Assembly: GCA_002427975.1 (NCBI GenBank)
Contig: DIZT01000247.1
Span: forward strand, 1-5,999
Direction: 5' to 3'
DNA length: 5,999 bases
Origin: Micrococcaceae bacterium UBA6021
GTDB lineage: Bacteria > Actinomycetota > Actinomycetes > Actinomycetales > Micrococcaceae
The position numbers and the translations under genes were made by a program. The notes beneath the pieces are model-generated. The model worked only from the letters and a program-made list of their open reading frames with translations. It did not search any database and had not been told where the DNA came from. Of this stretch, positions 1-5,204 are shown piece by piece; position 1 is the first letter of the stretch, and every line of letters begins with the position of its first letter.

Positions 1-478
1 TCGCGTCCTGGGTGTTGATCCAATGTTGCGCTTCGATCCCTGCGATGCGTCGGTAGAGGGTTGCCCTGGACATGCCGAGGTCTTTGGCGACTTGGGTTGC
101 CGGTTCGCCGCTGGCGACAAGGCGGCGGGCGTTTTCAATTTGACTGGTGGTGAAGGTATTTCGTCGGCCGCCGAGGTCTTTGCCAGCTGCGCGGCGTTTG
201 CTGACACTGTCGGTGATGCGTTCACGTTTGATGTCGAGTTCCATCTGCGCCAGGGCAGCCATGACAGTGAAGACCATGGCGCCCATGGGAGTGCCTGTAT
301 CGACGTCTCCGCCGCCAAGGTTCAGGACGCGCAGGTTGATGTGCCGCTGGCTCAGATCGGTGGCGAGGCTGAGCATGTTGGCTGTGGAGCGCCCGAGCCG
401 GTCCAGCGTTGTGATGGCCAGGGTGTCGCCTTCTTGCAGGGCCCGCAATGCCTGCTCGAGTGCAGGGCGGTGTGCCCT
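1..478 (-). pseudogene. Serine recombinase (resolvase/invertase family), N-terminally truncated, runs off left edge
   Basis: Reading the minus strand from 478 down to 1 gives about 159 residues without a stop. Visible in order are RAHRPALEQAL, then EGDTLAITTLDRLGRS (the resolvase 'GDTLvv.kLDRLgRS' block), then GGGDVDTGTPMGAMVF and AALAQMELDIKRERI (the long E helix), and a C-terminal helix-turn-helix, QVAKDLGMSRATLYRRI. This is the order in small Tn3-type resolvases and DNA invertases. The family's N-terminal 'Y.RVS' block, which holds the nucleophilic serine, should lie about 45-50 residues further upstream. Instead the sequence beyond about 478-490 encodes a rhodanese fragment on the other strand. 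The copy therefore lacks its catalytic serine and start and is almost certainly inactive. The C-terminus continues past base 1, so its end cannot be judged. The family call is strong; the specific element it came from is unknown. Confidence 0.88.
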
Positions 479-682
479 GGCTCCACTGTGGTCCGCGTCG
501 GCATCGACAACGTCGCCGGCCACGTCACCGGCGTTGAAGGCCTGCCCACGTTCACGCCGAGGCTGATCCGGACATCCGAGCTCGCCGGTTTCGATGCGGC
601 CATGGTGCCGGATGTCCGCAACCGCGCCGACCACACCGCCGGACACATCCCCGGCTCCCACCAGCTCAGCGGCGGCCGAGTA
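476..682 (+). pseudogene. Rhodanese-domain fragment, probably from a metallo-beta-lactamase/rhodanese fusion protein
   Basis: The plus strand encodes PGSTVVRVGIDNVAGHV near its start, then a leucine/proline-rich linker, then FDAAMVPDVRNRADHTAGHI and PGSHQLSGGRV. The 'DVRN..(D/E)HtaGHIPGs..lsGGRv' signature is the first half of a rhodanese (sulfurtransferase) domain. The preceding 'vvRVGIDNVAG' segment is what I recall from proteins that join a metallo-beta-lactamase (persulfide dioxygenase-like) domain to rhodanese. Nothing of the beta-lactamase domain is present upstream, because the sequence before about 476 is recombinase on the opposite strand. The rhodanese active-site cysteine loop that should follow GGRV is also missing, because the match ends at 682. 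Both ends are therefore broken. An open frame continues through the fragment into IS256-like sequence, but that is chance joining of debris. No function is expected. Confidence 0.72.
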
Positions 683-728
683 TCAAGTCCGTTGAGAACT
701 GACAGGGAAATCCGAGGCCTAGCTAGGG
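683..728. other. Unassigned joint between the rhodanese and IS256 fragments
   Basis: These 46 bases match neither flanking fragment. They include a perfect 10-base palindrome, CCTAGCTAGG (718-727), immediately before the IS256 remnant. They could be the left end of the IS256-type element, but no partner repeat is present in the window to confirm it. Confidence 0.3.
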
Positions 729-859
729 GCTGCCCGCGAGCTGGTGAGGATGGCCAGGGAACGTGGCCTGTCCCTGGTGGGCCCGACGGACTGCTCAAGC
801 AGCTGACCACGACCGTCATCGAGTCGGCCATCGAGGAGGAATTGGCCGAGCACCTGGGT
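729..859 (+). pseudogene. IS256-family (mutator-type) transposase, short N-terminal remnant with a frameshift
   Basis: Two adjacent plus-strand frames together read AARELVRMARERGLSLVG (729-782) and then PDGLLKQLTTTVIESAIEEE followed by LAEHLG (782-859). The 'GpdGLLkqLtk.viE.AleeEl.eHLG' block is characteristic of the N-terminus of IS256-family transposases. The frame changes within about 778-784, consistent with loss of one base from an original LVGPDGLL. A stop codon (720-722) lies in frame just before the first residues, and the match ends at 859, where minus-strand IS3-type sequence begins. The DDE catalytic core is entirely absent. This is a dead fragment of roughly 45 codons. No terminal inverted repeat can be assigned, though the unexplained bases 683-728 may be part of the element's left end. 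Confidence 0.72.
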
Positions 860-860
860 T

Positions 861-1004
861 CACTTTCAGCGACCGATTCCCGAAAGGATTCGATGAAGCC
901 GGTTGCCAAGGTGATCCCGGGTCGATGAATGCGGTGTCCTCGCCGGCGGTGTTGCATCAGTTGACCAGTGCGGCGGCGGTGAACTCCGGCCTGTTGTCAC
1001 CCTG
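861..1004 (-). pseudogene. IS3/IS481-type DDE transposase, C-terminal catalytic remnant with stop and frameshifts
   Basis: On the minus strand from 1004 the frame reads GDNRPEFTAAALVN, a TGA stop at 957-959, then CNTAGEDTAFIDPGSPWQ. A one-base shift near 903-905 is needed to continue as TGFIESF, and a second shift gives a short FGN-containing tail. The blocks match the 'DNGPEF...W(C)...T.fidPGsPWQNgfiESF' region of IS3/IS481-type integrase-core transposases. The TGA stands where a tryptophan is usual. Allowing for the frameshift, exactly 35 residues separate the aspartate of GDN from the glutamate of IESF, as expected for the D-35-E pair. The first catalytic aspartate and everything upstream are missing beyond about 1005. 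The piece abuts the IS256 remnant on one side and a small intact gene on the other. It cannot encode an active enzyme. Confidence 0.8.
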
Positions 1005-1025
1005 GGGATATATTTCGGTTCGTTT

Positions 1026-1244
1026 TTATGGTTCCGAGCGTATTTTTTCGTGGATTGTTCCGCAGGGGACGGAAGGGTGTACCTCGAGGGTGTAATTGGC
1101 AGTGTCTTGTTGGGTGACGAGTATTCCGTGCCTGTGTTCCAGGGCAACGGGTATCAGTCGGTTGACGGCGTCGGTGAGCTGGTCGTCTCTGCTGTGGGTC
1201 TCGCTGACGGCGATGTCGAGGCGGAACGGGGCGGTTTCGTGCAT
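1026..1244 (-). CDS. Small hypothetical protein, 72 aa
   Basis: A complete 72-residue minus-strand gene starts MHETAPFRLDIAVSET and ends HEKIRSEP. An AAGGA ribosome binding site (1252-1256) sits seven bases before the ATG, which fixes the start. The protein is soluble-looking and mixed in charge, with no signal peptide or membrane segment. It contains a basic/hydrophobic stretch (LEHRHGILVTQQDTANYTLE, residues about 34-53) that alternates in a way suggesting a beta strand pair, and a single cysteine in SVPCGT. I do not recognise a named domain. My impression is that similar short proteins occur in Arthrobacter-type genomes, but this is recollection. It lies 40 bases downstream of another small gene on the same strand and is probably co-transcribed with it. 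Its 3' end is only about 20 bases from the transposase debris, so its original downstream context, and any terminator, may be lost. Confidence 0.68.
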   Translation of the reverse strand: MHETAPFRLDIAVSETHSRDDQLTDAVNRLIPVALEHRHGILVTQQDTANYTLEVHPSVPCGTIHEKIRSEP

Positions 1245-1251
1245 GCGGGTG

Positions 1252-1256
1252 TCCTT
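1252..1256 (-). promoter_or_regulatory. Ribosome binding site for the 72-aa small gene
   Basis: AAGGA on the minus strand, seven bases upstream of the ATG at 1244. Its quality and spacing support the small gene being real. Confidence 0.6.
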
Positions 1257-1284
1257 GTCTGGGGTGGGGCTTCGTAGCTGCGGG

Positions 1285-1515
1285 TTAGATCTGCGGGGAC
1301 GGTGTTGACGTGTTGGTGCGGAAGGCGAGGATGCCGCCCTGGTTGTTGAACATGGACCGGCCCTTTCCGGCGAATTGGATCAGCCAGAGCGTGTTTCCGT
1401 CGTGGGTGACGCCGTCGGCGAGTCCGCGGGCGATTTCCTGGCTGTCCTTGCTGAGCTTGATCTCGTCGCGGGTCCGGATCCTTGTCCAGTCGCGGACGTA
1501 TTCGTCTGTTGTCAC
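1285..1515 (-). CDS. Small hypothetical protein, 76 aa, GTG start
   Basis: The minus strand encodes a 76-residue protein from GTG at 1515: VTTDEYVRDWTRIRTRDEIK, then SKDSQEIARG, then DGNTLWLIQFAGKGRSMFNN and GGILAFR before a short Ser/Thr/Pro tail. A purine-rich AGAAAAGAG ends four bases before the GTG and is a modest ribosome binding site. The composition is protein-like (charged helix, then hydrophobic beta strands around LWLIQ and GILAFR). I cannot name a domain. The frame stays open upstream as far as the truncated glgC start, so a longer 157-residue product from 1758 is formally possible. I prefer the GTG because the intervening residues are Pro/Arg-rich and look non-coding. The gene sits 40 bases upstream of the 72-aa gene and may form a two-gene unit with it. 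Confidence 0.6.
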   Translation of the reverse strand: MTTDEYVRDWTRIRTRDEIKLSKDSQEIARGLADGVTHDGNTLWLIQFAGKGRSMFNNQGGILAFRTNTSTPSPQI

Positions 1516-1646
1516 GGTTCTCTTTTCTGTGGGTAGTGCATGGTTGTGGGGTTCTTTTTTGCGCGGCGGCGTTGTGGCGGCTATGCCGGGGATCGCGGTT
1601 GCGCGCCGGTGGAGTCCGGGGATCGGGAGGGTGCGGGGTGGGCCGC

Positions 1647-1676
1647 AACCCTGCGGTGCCGCTGTCCCCGCGGGTT
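1647..1676. repeat. Imperfect hairpin straddling the glgC break
   Basis: AACCC-T-GCGG (1647-1656) pairs with CCGCGGGTT (1668-1676): nine base pairs with one bulged T and an 11-base loop. The end of recognisable glgC (1669) falls inside the right arm. Confidence 0.4.
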
Positions 1677-1758
1677 TGGCGCGGTCCCCTGTCAACGGCA
1701 TGAGCCGTTTCCCTTCACCGCCGGCCAGCACAATCGCCAGTACCTTCTTCGAAGCCAT
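1669..1758 (-). pseudogene. glgC: glgC stub: first 30 codons of ADP-glucose pyrophosphorylase
   Basis: From ATG at 1758 the minus strand reads MASKKVLAIVLAGGEGKRLM and then PLTGDRAKPA. This is the N-terminus of glucose-1-phosphate adenylyltransferase, including the 'LAGGeGkRL.PLT..RAKPA' nucleotide-binding loop. The enzyme normally makes ADP-glucose from ATP and glucose-1-phosphate, the committed step of bacterial glycogen synthesis, and is roughly 400 residues long. The family normally continues after RAKPA with a VPFGG-like segment. Here, after base 1669, it becomes GTAAPQGCG and Pro/Arg-rich sequence with no resemblance, so about 93% of the gene is missing. An AAGGGAG ribosome binding site is intact five bases upstream. 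The reading frame does not stop at the break but runs on into the 76-aa small gene, so a chimeric 157-residue product could be translated. The stub cannot be an active enzyme. Its position directly after glgP suggests either an ancient glgP-glgC neighbourhood or a recombination product. Confidence 0.82.
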
Positions 1759-1763
1759 CATCA

Positions 1764-1770
1764 CTCCCTT
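1764..1770 (-). promoter_or_regulatory. Ribosome binding site of the glgC stub
   Basis: AAGGGAG on the minus strand, five bases before the ATG at 1758 (an overlapping ATG at 1761 is too close). It is the native-looking initiation region retained on the truncated gene. Confidence 0.6.
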
Positions 1771-1834
1771 GTGTTCTTTTGCTGTTGACATTGGCTAGGC
1801 CCACCGCGCGTTTGGCGAGGATGCTTTGGATGGA

Positions 1835-1871
1835 TGGCACCCCCGCTGCCTATATGGCTGCGAGGGTGGCA
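1835..1871. terminator. Hairpin at the 3' end of glgP, possible terminator
   Basis: A 16-base arm (1835-1850) and a 16-base arm (1856-1871) pair around a five-base TATAT loop with two or three mismatches. The hairpin begins seven bases past the glgP stop codon, where a terminator belongs. The run of five Ts (1875-1879) lies on the plus-strand side, so a canonical U-tract exists only for plus-strand transcripts; for glgP itself the hairpin is followed by no T run. It may act for glgP without a U-tract, as is often proposed in actinobacteria, or may stop antisense transcripts. Confidence 0.5.
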
Positions 1872-1877
1872 GCGTTT

Positions 1878-4487
1878 TTAGGAATTGGCGATCAGGCCCA
1901 GTTCGGCCTTCGAGGCCAGGGAGGGGTGCTTCGGGAACACTCGGACGGTGTAGCCGAAGGATCCAGAGCGGTTGATCAGGATGGACCCTGTGAACAGGTG
2001 GCGCCTGTTGCCGATGTCCTCTGTTTCGGTCAGTTCGACCAGAGCCACGTCCTCGAGTTCGTTTCCGTCCTGGGCCCGGCCATATGCCACTTCGACCGAG
2101 ACGTCCTCGGGCGTGAGGTCGTGGAGGGAGATGTAGGCGCTGACCTGTAGGGTGTCGCCGATCTGTGGCTCCTCGGAGACGCCGACGGAATCGACGTGTT
2201 CCACGGTCAGCTGCGGCCAGGCGTTGCGGGTCTTGGTGATCCAGGCGGCCAGTTCCTTGGCTTCCTTGAAGGAACCCGATACCGCCTGCCTGCCCGCAAC
2301 GGCGGCCGGACGGTAGAGCACGTTGACGTAGTCCTGAAGCATGCGCTCGGCCGAGACCGCCGGGCCCAGGTGGGCCAGGGTGTGTTTGATCGTGGAAACC
2401 CAGTGCGTCGGTACGGCTTCAGGGCTGGACTGGGACGGACCTGCGGCGCCGGCACCTTCGGAGAGCGTGGAACCATAGAAGCGCGGGGCCACCTGGGTTT
2501 CCAGGAGTTCGTAGAGGGCTGCGGCCTCGATGTGGTCGCGTTCGGCCGGGGACGCGTCGTTGTTGGCGGTGGGGATCGCCCAGCCATTCTCGCCGTCGTA
2601 CATTTCGTCCCACCAGCCGTCCAGGACGGACAGGTTCAGTGAACCGTTGATGGCCGCCTTCATGCCGGACGTACCGCAGGCTTCCAGGGGACGCAGCGGG
2701 TTGTTCAGCCACACATCACAGCCCGGGAAGAGCGTGCGCGCCATGGCGATGTCGTAGTTCGGCAGGAACACGATCCGGTGCCGCACCGCGGGATCGTCCG
2801 TGAACTTCACCAGGTCCTGGATCATCTTCTTGCCGGCATCGTCCGCGGGGTGGGACTTGCCGGCGATGACCAGCTGGATGGGGTGCTTGGGGTCCAGCAG
2901 CAGCGCCTTCAGCCGTGCCGGGTCGCGGAGCATGAGCGTCAGTCGCTTGTACGTCGGCACGCGTCGGGCGAAGCCGATGGTCAAGACATCGGGGTCCAGC
3001 ACGGTGTCGGTCCACCGCAGTTCGGCGTCGGCCGCGCCGCGCTTCTTCCAGGCGGCGCGGAGCCGGCGTCGAACGTCTTCCACGAGGGACACACGGAGTT
3101 CCCGACGCAGGGCCCAGAGTTCTTCGTCCTTGACGTCGTAAATCTTGTCCCACCCCCGGGCGTCCACATCGCTGTCACCAAAGTACTTTGCGGCCAGCAT
3201 GCTCATCTTCGGGTCTATCCAGGTGGGGACGTGCACGCCGTTGGTTACCGAGGTGATGGGAATTTCCGAATGGTCGAAGCCTGGCCACAGCCCGGAGAAC
3301 ATCTCGCGGGACACCACACCGTGCAGTTTGGCCACGCCGTTGGCGCGCTGCGCCAGACGCAGCCCCATGACAGCCATGTTGAAGACCGCGGGGTTGCCGC
3401 CGTCGTAGTTCTCCCGGCCCAGTTCCAGGACTTTCTCCACCGGAACATCCGGTGCCAGGCCGGCGTCGAAGAAGTGCCTGATCTGCACGGCCTCGAAGCG
3501 GTCGATCCCGGCAGGGACTGGGGTGTGGGTGGTGAACACGGTCGAAGCCCGGCCTGCGGCCAATGCCTCCTCCCAACTCAGCGAATCGGTCCCGGCGGAC
3601 ATGAGCTCCTGGATGCGTTCGATGCCCAGGAATCCGGCGTGGCCCTCGTTTGTGTGGAACACCTCCGGGGCCGGCGTGCCCGTGAGGCGCTGGTAGGCGC
3701 GCAGCGCCTTCACCCCGCCCATGCCCAGCAGGAGCTCCTGCTGCAGGCGGTGGTCGCCGCCGCCACCATAAAGGCGGTCGGTAATGCCGCGGGCGGCGTC
3801 GTCGTTGGCGGGCACGTTGGAGTCGAGCAGCAGGAGCGGCACACGCCCGACGTCGGCCCGCCAGATGTGCGCGCGCAGCTTGCGGTCACCGGACAGCGGG
3901 AGTGTGATCAGAACAGGCGTCCCGTCTTCTTCACGCAGAAGCGTCAGCGGCAGGCCGTCCGGGTCCAGCACCGGGTACGTTTCCTGCTGCCAGGCGTCCC
4001 TGGAGAGCGACTGCTTGAAGTAGCCCGCCTGGTAAAGCAGCCCGACGCCGATGAGCGGCACGCCGAGGTCCGAAGCGGCCTTCAGATGGTCCCCGGCCAG
4101 GATGCCCAGGCCGCCCGAGTACTGCGGAAGCACCTCGGTAATACCGAATTCCGGAGAGAAATACGCAATACGCACCGGCGCCTCCTCACCCAGGCCCTGA
4201 TACCAGCGCGGCTCACTCAGATACCGGTCCAGATCCGCGGCGGCGGACTGGATCCGCTCAACAACTGCAGCATCCGCCGCGAGTTCGTGCAGTTCTTCGC
4301 GGCTGACCAGACCCAGGAAGGTCATCGGGTCATGCTTGCTCTGTTCCCATGCTTCGGTGTTCAGGGCGGCAAACAGTTCGCGTGTCGGCAAATGCCACGA
4401 CCAGCGCAGGTTCTTCGCCAACCGTGCCAACGGAGCAATTGCTTCCGGCAGAACCGTTCGAACCGTAAACCTTCGAATCGCCTTCAC
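1878..4487 (-). CDS. glgP: Glycogen/alpha-glucan phosphorylase (GT35, DUF3417 type)
   Basis: An 869-residue PLP enzyme that releases glucose-1-phosphate from the non-reducing ends of glycogen or maltodextrin, in the cytoplasm. I place the start at GTG 4487 (VKAIRRFTVRTVLPE), because the residues upstream belong to a separate coupled ORF, the family begins here, and GAGG lies nine bases before. In order: an N-terminal DUF3417-like region (about 1-115, with LAKNLRWSWH); YSGGLGILAGDHLK (123-136); HTNEGH (278-283); RRVPTYKR (508-515), equivalent to the phosphate/PLP-binding Arg-Lys segment; and GTSGMK (605-610), where Lys610 should carry PLP. A C-terminal beta-rich extension follows (about 760-869). 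The length and all motifs fit the TIGR02094-type alpha-glucan phosphorylases, which are longer and distinct from the MalP/GlgP of E. coli. It appears intact. Its neighbours are a coupled 44-codon leader ORF upstream and a broken glgC stub downstream. Confidence 0.95.
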   Translation of the reverse strand: MKAIRRFTVRTVLPEAIAPLARLAKNLRWSWHLPTRELFAALNTEAWEQSKHDPMTFLGLVSREELHELAADAAVVERIQSAAADLDRYLSEPRWYQGLGEEAPVRIAYFSPEFGITEVLPQYSGGLGILAGDHLKAASDLGVPLIGVGLLYQAGYFKQSLSRDAWQQETYPVLDPDGLPLTLLREEDGTPVLITLPLSGDRKLRAHIWRADVGRVPLLLLDSNVPANDDAARGITDRLYGGGGDHRLQQELLLGMGGVKALRAYQRLTGTPAPEVFHTNEGHAGFLGIERIQELMSAGTDSLSWEEALAAGRASTVFTTHTPVPAGIDRFEAVQIRHFFDAGLAPDVPVEKVLELGRENYDGGNPAVFNMAVMGLRLAQRANGVAKLHGVVSREMFSGLWPGFDHSEIPITSVTNGVHVPTWIDPKMSMLAAKYFGDSDVDARGWDKIYDVKDEELWALRRELRVSLVEDVRRRLRAAWKKRGAADAELRWTDTVLDPDVLTIGFARRVPTYKRLTLMLRDPARLKALLLDPKHPIQLVIAGKSHPADDAGKKMIQDLVKFTDDPAVRHRIVFLPNYDIAMARTLFPGCDVWLNNPLRPLEACGTSGMKAAINGSLNLSVLDGWWDEMYDGENGWAIPTANNDASPAERDHIEAAALYELLETQVAPRFYGSTLSEGAGAAGPSQSSPEAVPTHWVSTIKHTLAHLGPAVSAERMLQDYVNVLYRPAAVAGRQAVSGSFKEAKELAAWITKTRNAWPQLTVEHVDSVGVSEEPQIGDTLQVSAYISLHDLTPEDVSVEVAYGRAQDGNELEDVALVELTETEDIGNRRHLFTGSILINRSGSFGYTVRVFPKHPSLASKAELGLIANS

Positions 4488-4618
4488 TTCCTGCCACCTC
4501 CGCCCGAAGTGCCCCACGGTGAATCCAGCTCGGCCCGACCGCCGGACAAAGAGCATTCGCAGCCTTCCGGTGTGATCCTGTCAGGCCGGGCAACGGCCGG
4601 TTCGGTCATAATTTTCAT
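4484..4618 (-). CDS. Small leader ORF (44 aa) overlapping the glgP start
   Basis: On the minus strand an ATG at 4618 opens a 44-codon frame: MKIMTEPAVARPDRITPEGC, then ECSLSGGRAELDSPWGTSGG, ending GGRK. A strong GGAGG (4627-4631) lies eight bases before it, which is better than the site in front of glgP. Its TGA stop (4484-4486) overlaps the GTG start of glgP in a GTGA arrangement, the hallmark of translational coupling or termination-reinitiation. The peptide has no membrane segment or recognisable domain. It is rich in Gly, Pro and Ser, with a CEC motif at residues 20-22. It may be a regulatory leader whose translation opens the glgP start, or a small protein in its own right. An alternative is that the first codons belong to a longer GlgP N-terminus in another frame, but no such fusion is possible without a frameshift. 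I do not recognise homologues. Confidence 0.5.
   Translation of the reverse strand: MKIMTEPAVARPDRITPEGCECSLSGGRAELDSPWGTSGGGGRK
4497..4500 (-). promoter_or_regulatory. Ribosome binding site deciding the glgP start
   Basis: GAGG nine bases upstream of GTG 4487, inside the last codons of the leader ORF. It supports the GTG over the farther in-frame ATG at 4556, which has no purine-rich sequence in front of it. Confidence 0.45.
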
Positions 4619-4626
4619 GCTGCATA

Positions 4627-4631
4627 CCTCC
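4627..4631 (-). promoter_or_regulatory. Strong ribosome binding site for the glgP leader ORF
   Basis: GGAGG on the minus strand, eight bases upstream of the ATG at 4618. It is the best Shine-Dalgarno match in the glgP leader and is out of place for glgP itself, whose GTG lies 131 bases further on. It therefore argues that the small ORF is translated. Confidence 0.6.
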
Positions 4632-4783
4632 GGGAGATTGTTGTATTCATTGGGGAGAGTGGGGATAGCAGTCAGCCGGACGTGGGAACTCCGCGACCGC
4701 CCGAGCGAATGAAGAGCTTGCTAGTTGTGGGCTCTTTGCGAACCTGCAGCCGACACGGAACCCGGCCAGGTCAAGCGGAGTTC

Positions 4784-4818
4784 CTACCGAAACCGAGTGT
4801 TGTTGTTCAATTCGGTAG
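4784..4818 (-). promoter_or_regulatory. Inverted repeat with a promoter-like sequence upstream of glgP
   Basis: Perfect 8-base arms CTACCGAA and TTCGGTAG (4784-4791 and 4811-4818) are separated by 19 bases. On the minus strand, TTGAAC (4805-4810) lies between the arms and TAGGAA (4781-4786) overlaps the proximal arm, with 18 bases between them. This is a loose -35/-10 arrangement, weak because the last -10 base is not T. If real, the repeat would be an operator over a promoter about 160 bases upstream of the leader ORF. A plain RNA hairpin is the alternative. Confidence 0.22.
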
Positions 4819-4890
4819 ATTCTCAGTCGTGGGACGATGTCGACTGGGATTCACCGCTCATGAACAGACCCGGGCACCCTGCTGTCCCGA

Positions 4891-4909
4891 GCTCTGCGGG
4901 GTGCAGAGC
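4891..4909. repeat. Perfect 7-base hairpin in the glgP upstream region
   Basis: GCTCTGC (4891-4897) and GCAGAGC (4903-4909) flank a five-base loop. An overlapping pairing, GCACCC (4874-4879) with GGGTGC (4899-4904), would exclude it. No T run follows on either strand, so it does not look like an intrinsic terminator. Confidence 0.5.
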
Positions 4910-5204
4910 ACACACATCATGTAGACGGTTTGGGTGATCCGCGTGGATCCCGGATTTCGGGATGCCGCCCCGTCCTCTTCGACGGCCGCAGCAGTCTGTT
5001 CGACCAACCCATGATGGGAATCCAATGACTCCAGACATGTCTTGAGGGGGCCTGTAGTTGTGGGCGACAAGGGTACGTTCGTGACGGAACCGGGAGTGCA
5101 GTTGTTGTCGGGGCTGAGGAAGGAACCCCGCCGTTCTTCAGAGCCACGTCGAAAGCAGATTTGGAAGAGGAACCGGATTCTGGCCGTAACATCACTCGGC
5201 GGTC

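Larger units (their letters stand above)
4619..5204. other. 586-base intergenic region without a convincing gene
   Basis: Between the alpha-galactosidase stop codon and the glgP leader ORF I find no reading frame with both a ribosome binding site and protein-like composition. The open frames present, on both strands, start without purine-rich sequences and read as Arg/Pro/Ser-rich shadow translations. The stretch holds the GGAGG site of the leader ORF, the 8-base inverted repeat at 4784-4818, a perfect 7-base hairpin at 4891-4909, and a 6-base hairpin at 4947-4963 (ATCCCG/CGGGAT). The promoter of glgP should lie here, and so should any terminator of the alpha-galactosidase gene. No clear sigma-70 promoter and no T-tailed terminator could be found by eye. 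Confidence 0.55.

Noticed and set aside
23..928. Plus-strand open frame of 301 codons read as one gene
   Set aside because: Its first part is antisense to the recombinase. Only 476-682 and 782-859 are meaningful, and they come from two unrelated proteins, so it is a chance joining of fragments.
1512..1541. Mini ORF of nine codons (MHYPQKREP) whose TGA overlaps the GTG at 1515
   Set aside because: It mimics the leader arrangement at glgP, but there is no purine-rich site before its ATG, so I treat it as coincidence.
1154..1648. Minus-strand open frame of 164 codons across the two small genes
   Set aside because: Extremely Arg/Pro/Thr-rich and out of frame with the two better-supported small genes.
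4488..4556. Extension of GlgP to the in-frame ATG at 4556
   Set aside because: The extra 23 residues overlap the leader ORF, have no ribosome binding site in front, and precede the position where the family normally begins (KAIRRFTVR).
2778..4712. Long plus-strand open frame of 644 codons
   Set aside because: It lies antisense to glgP, whose family motifs are complete on the other strand. The translation is rich in His, Gln, Arg and Gly with no domain, the usual shadow of a GC-rich gene.
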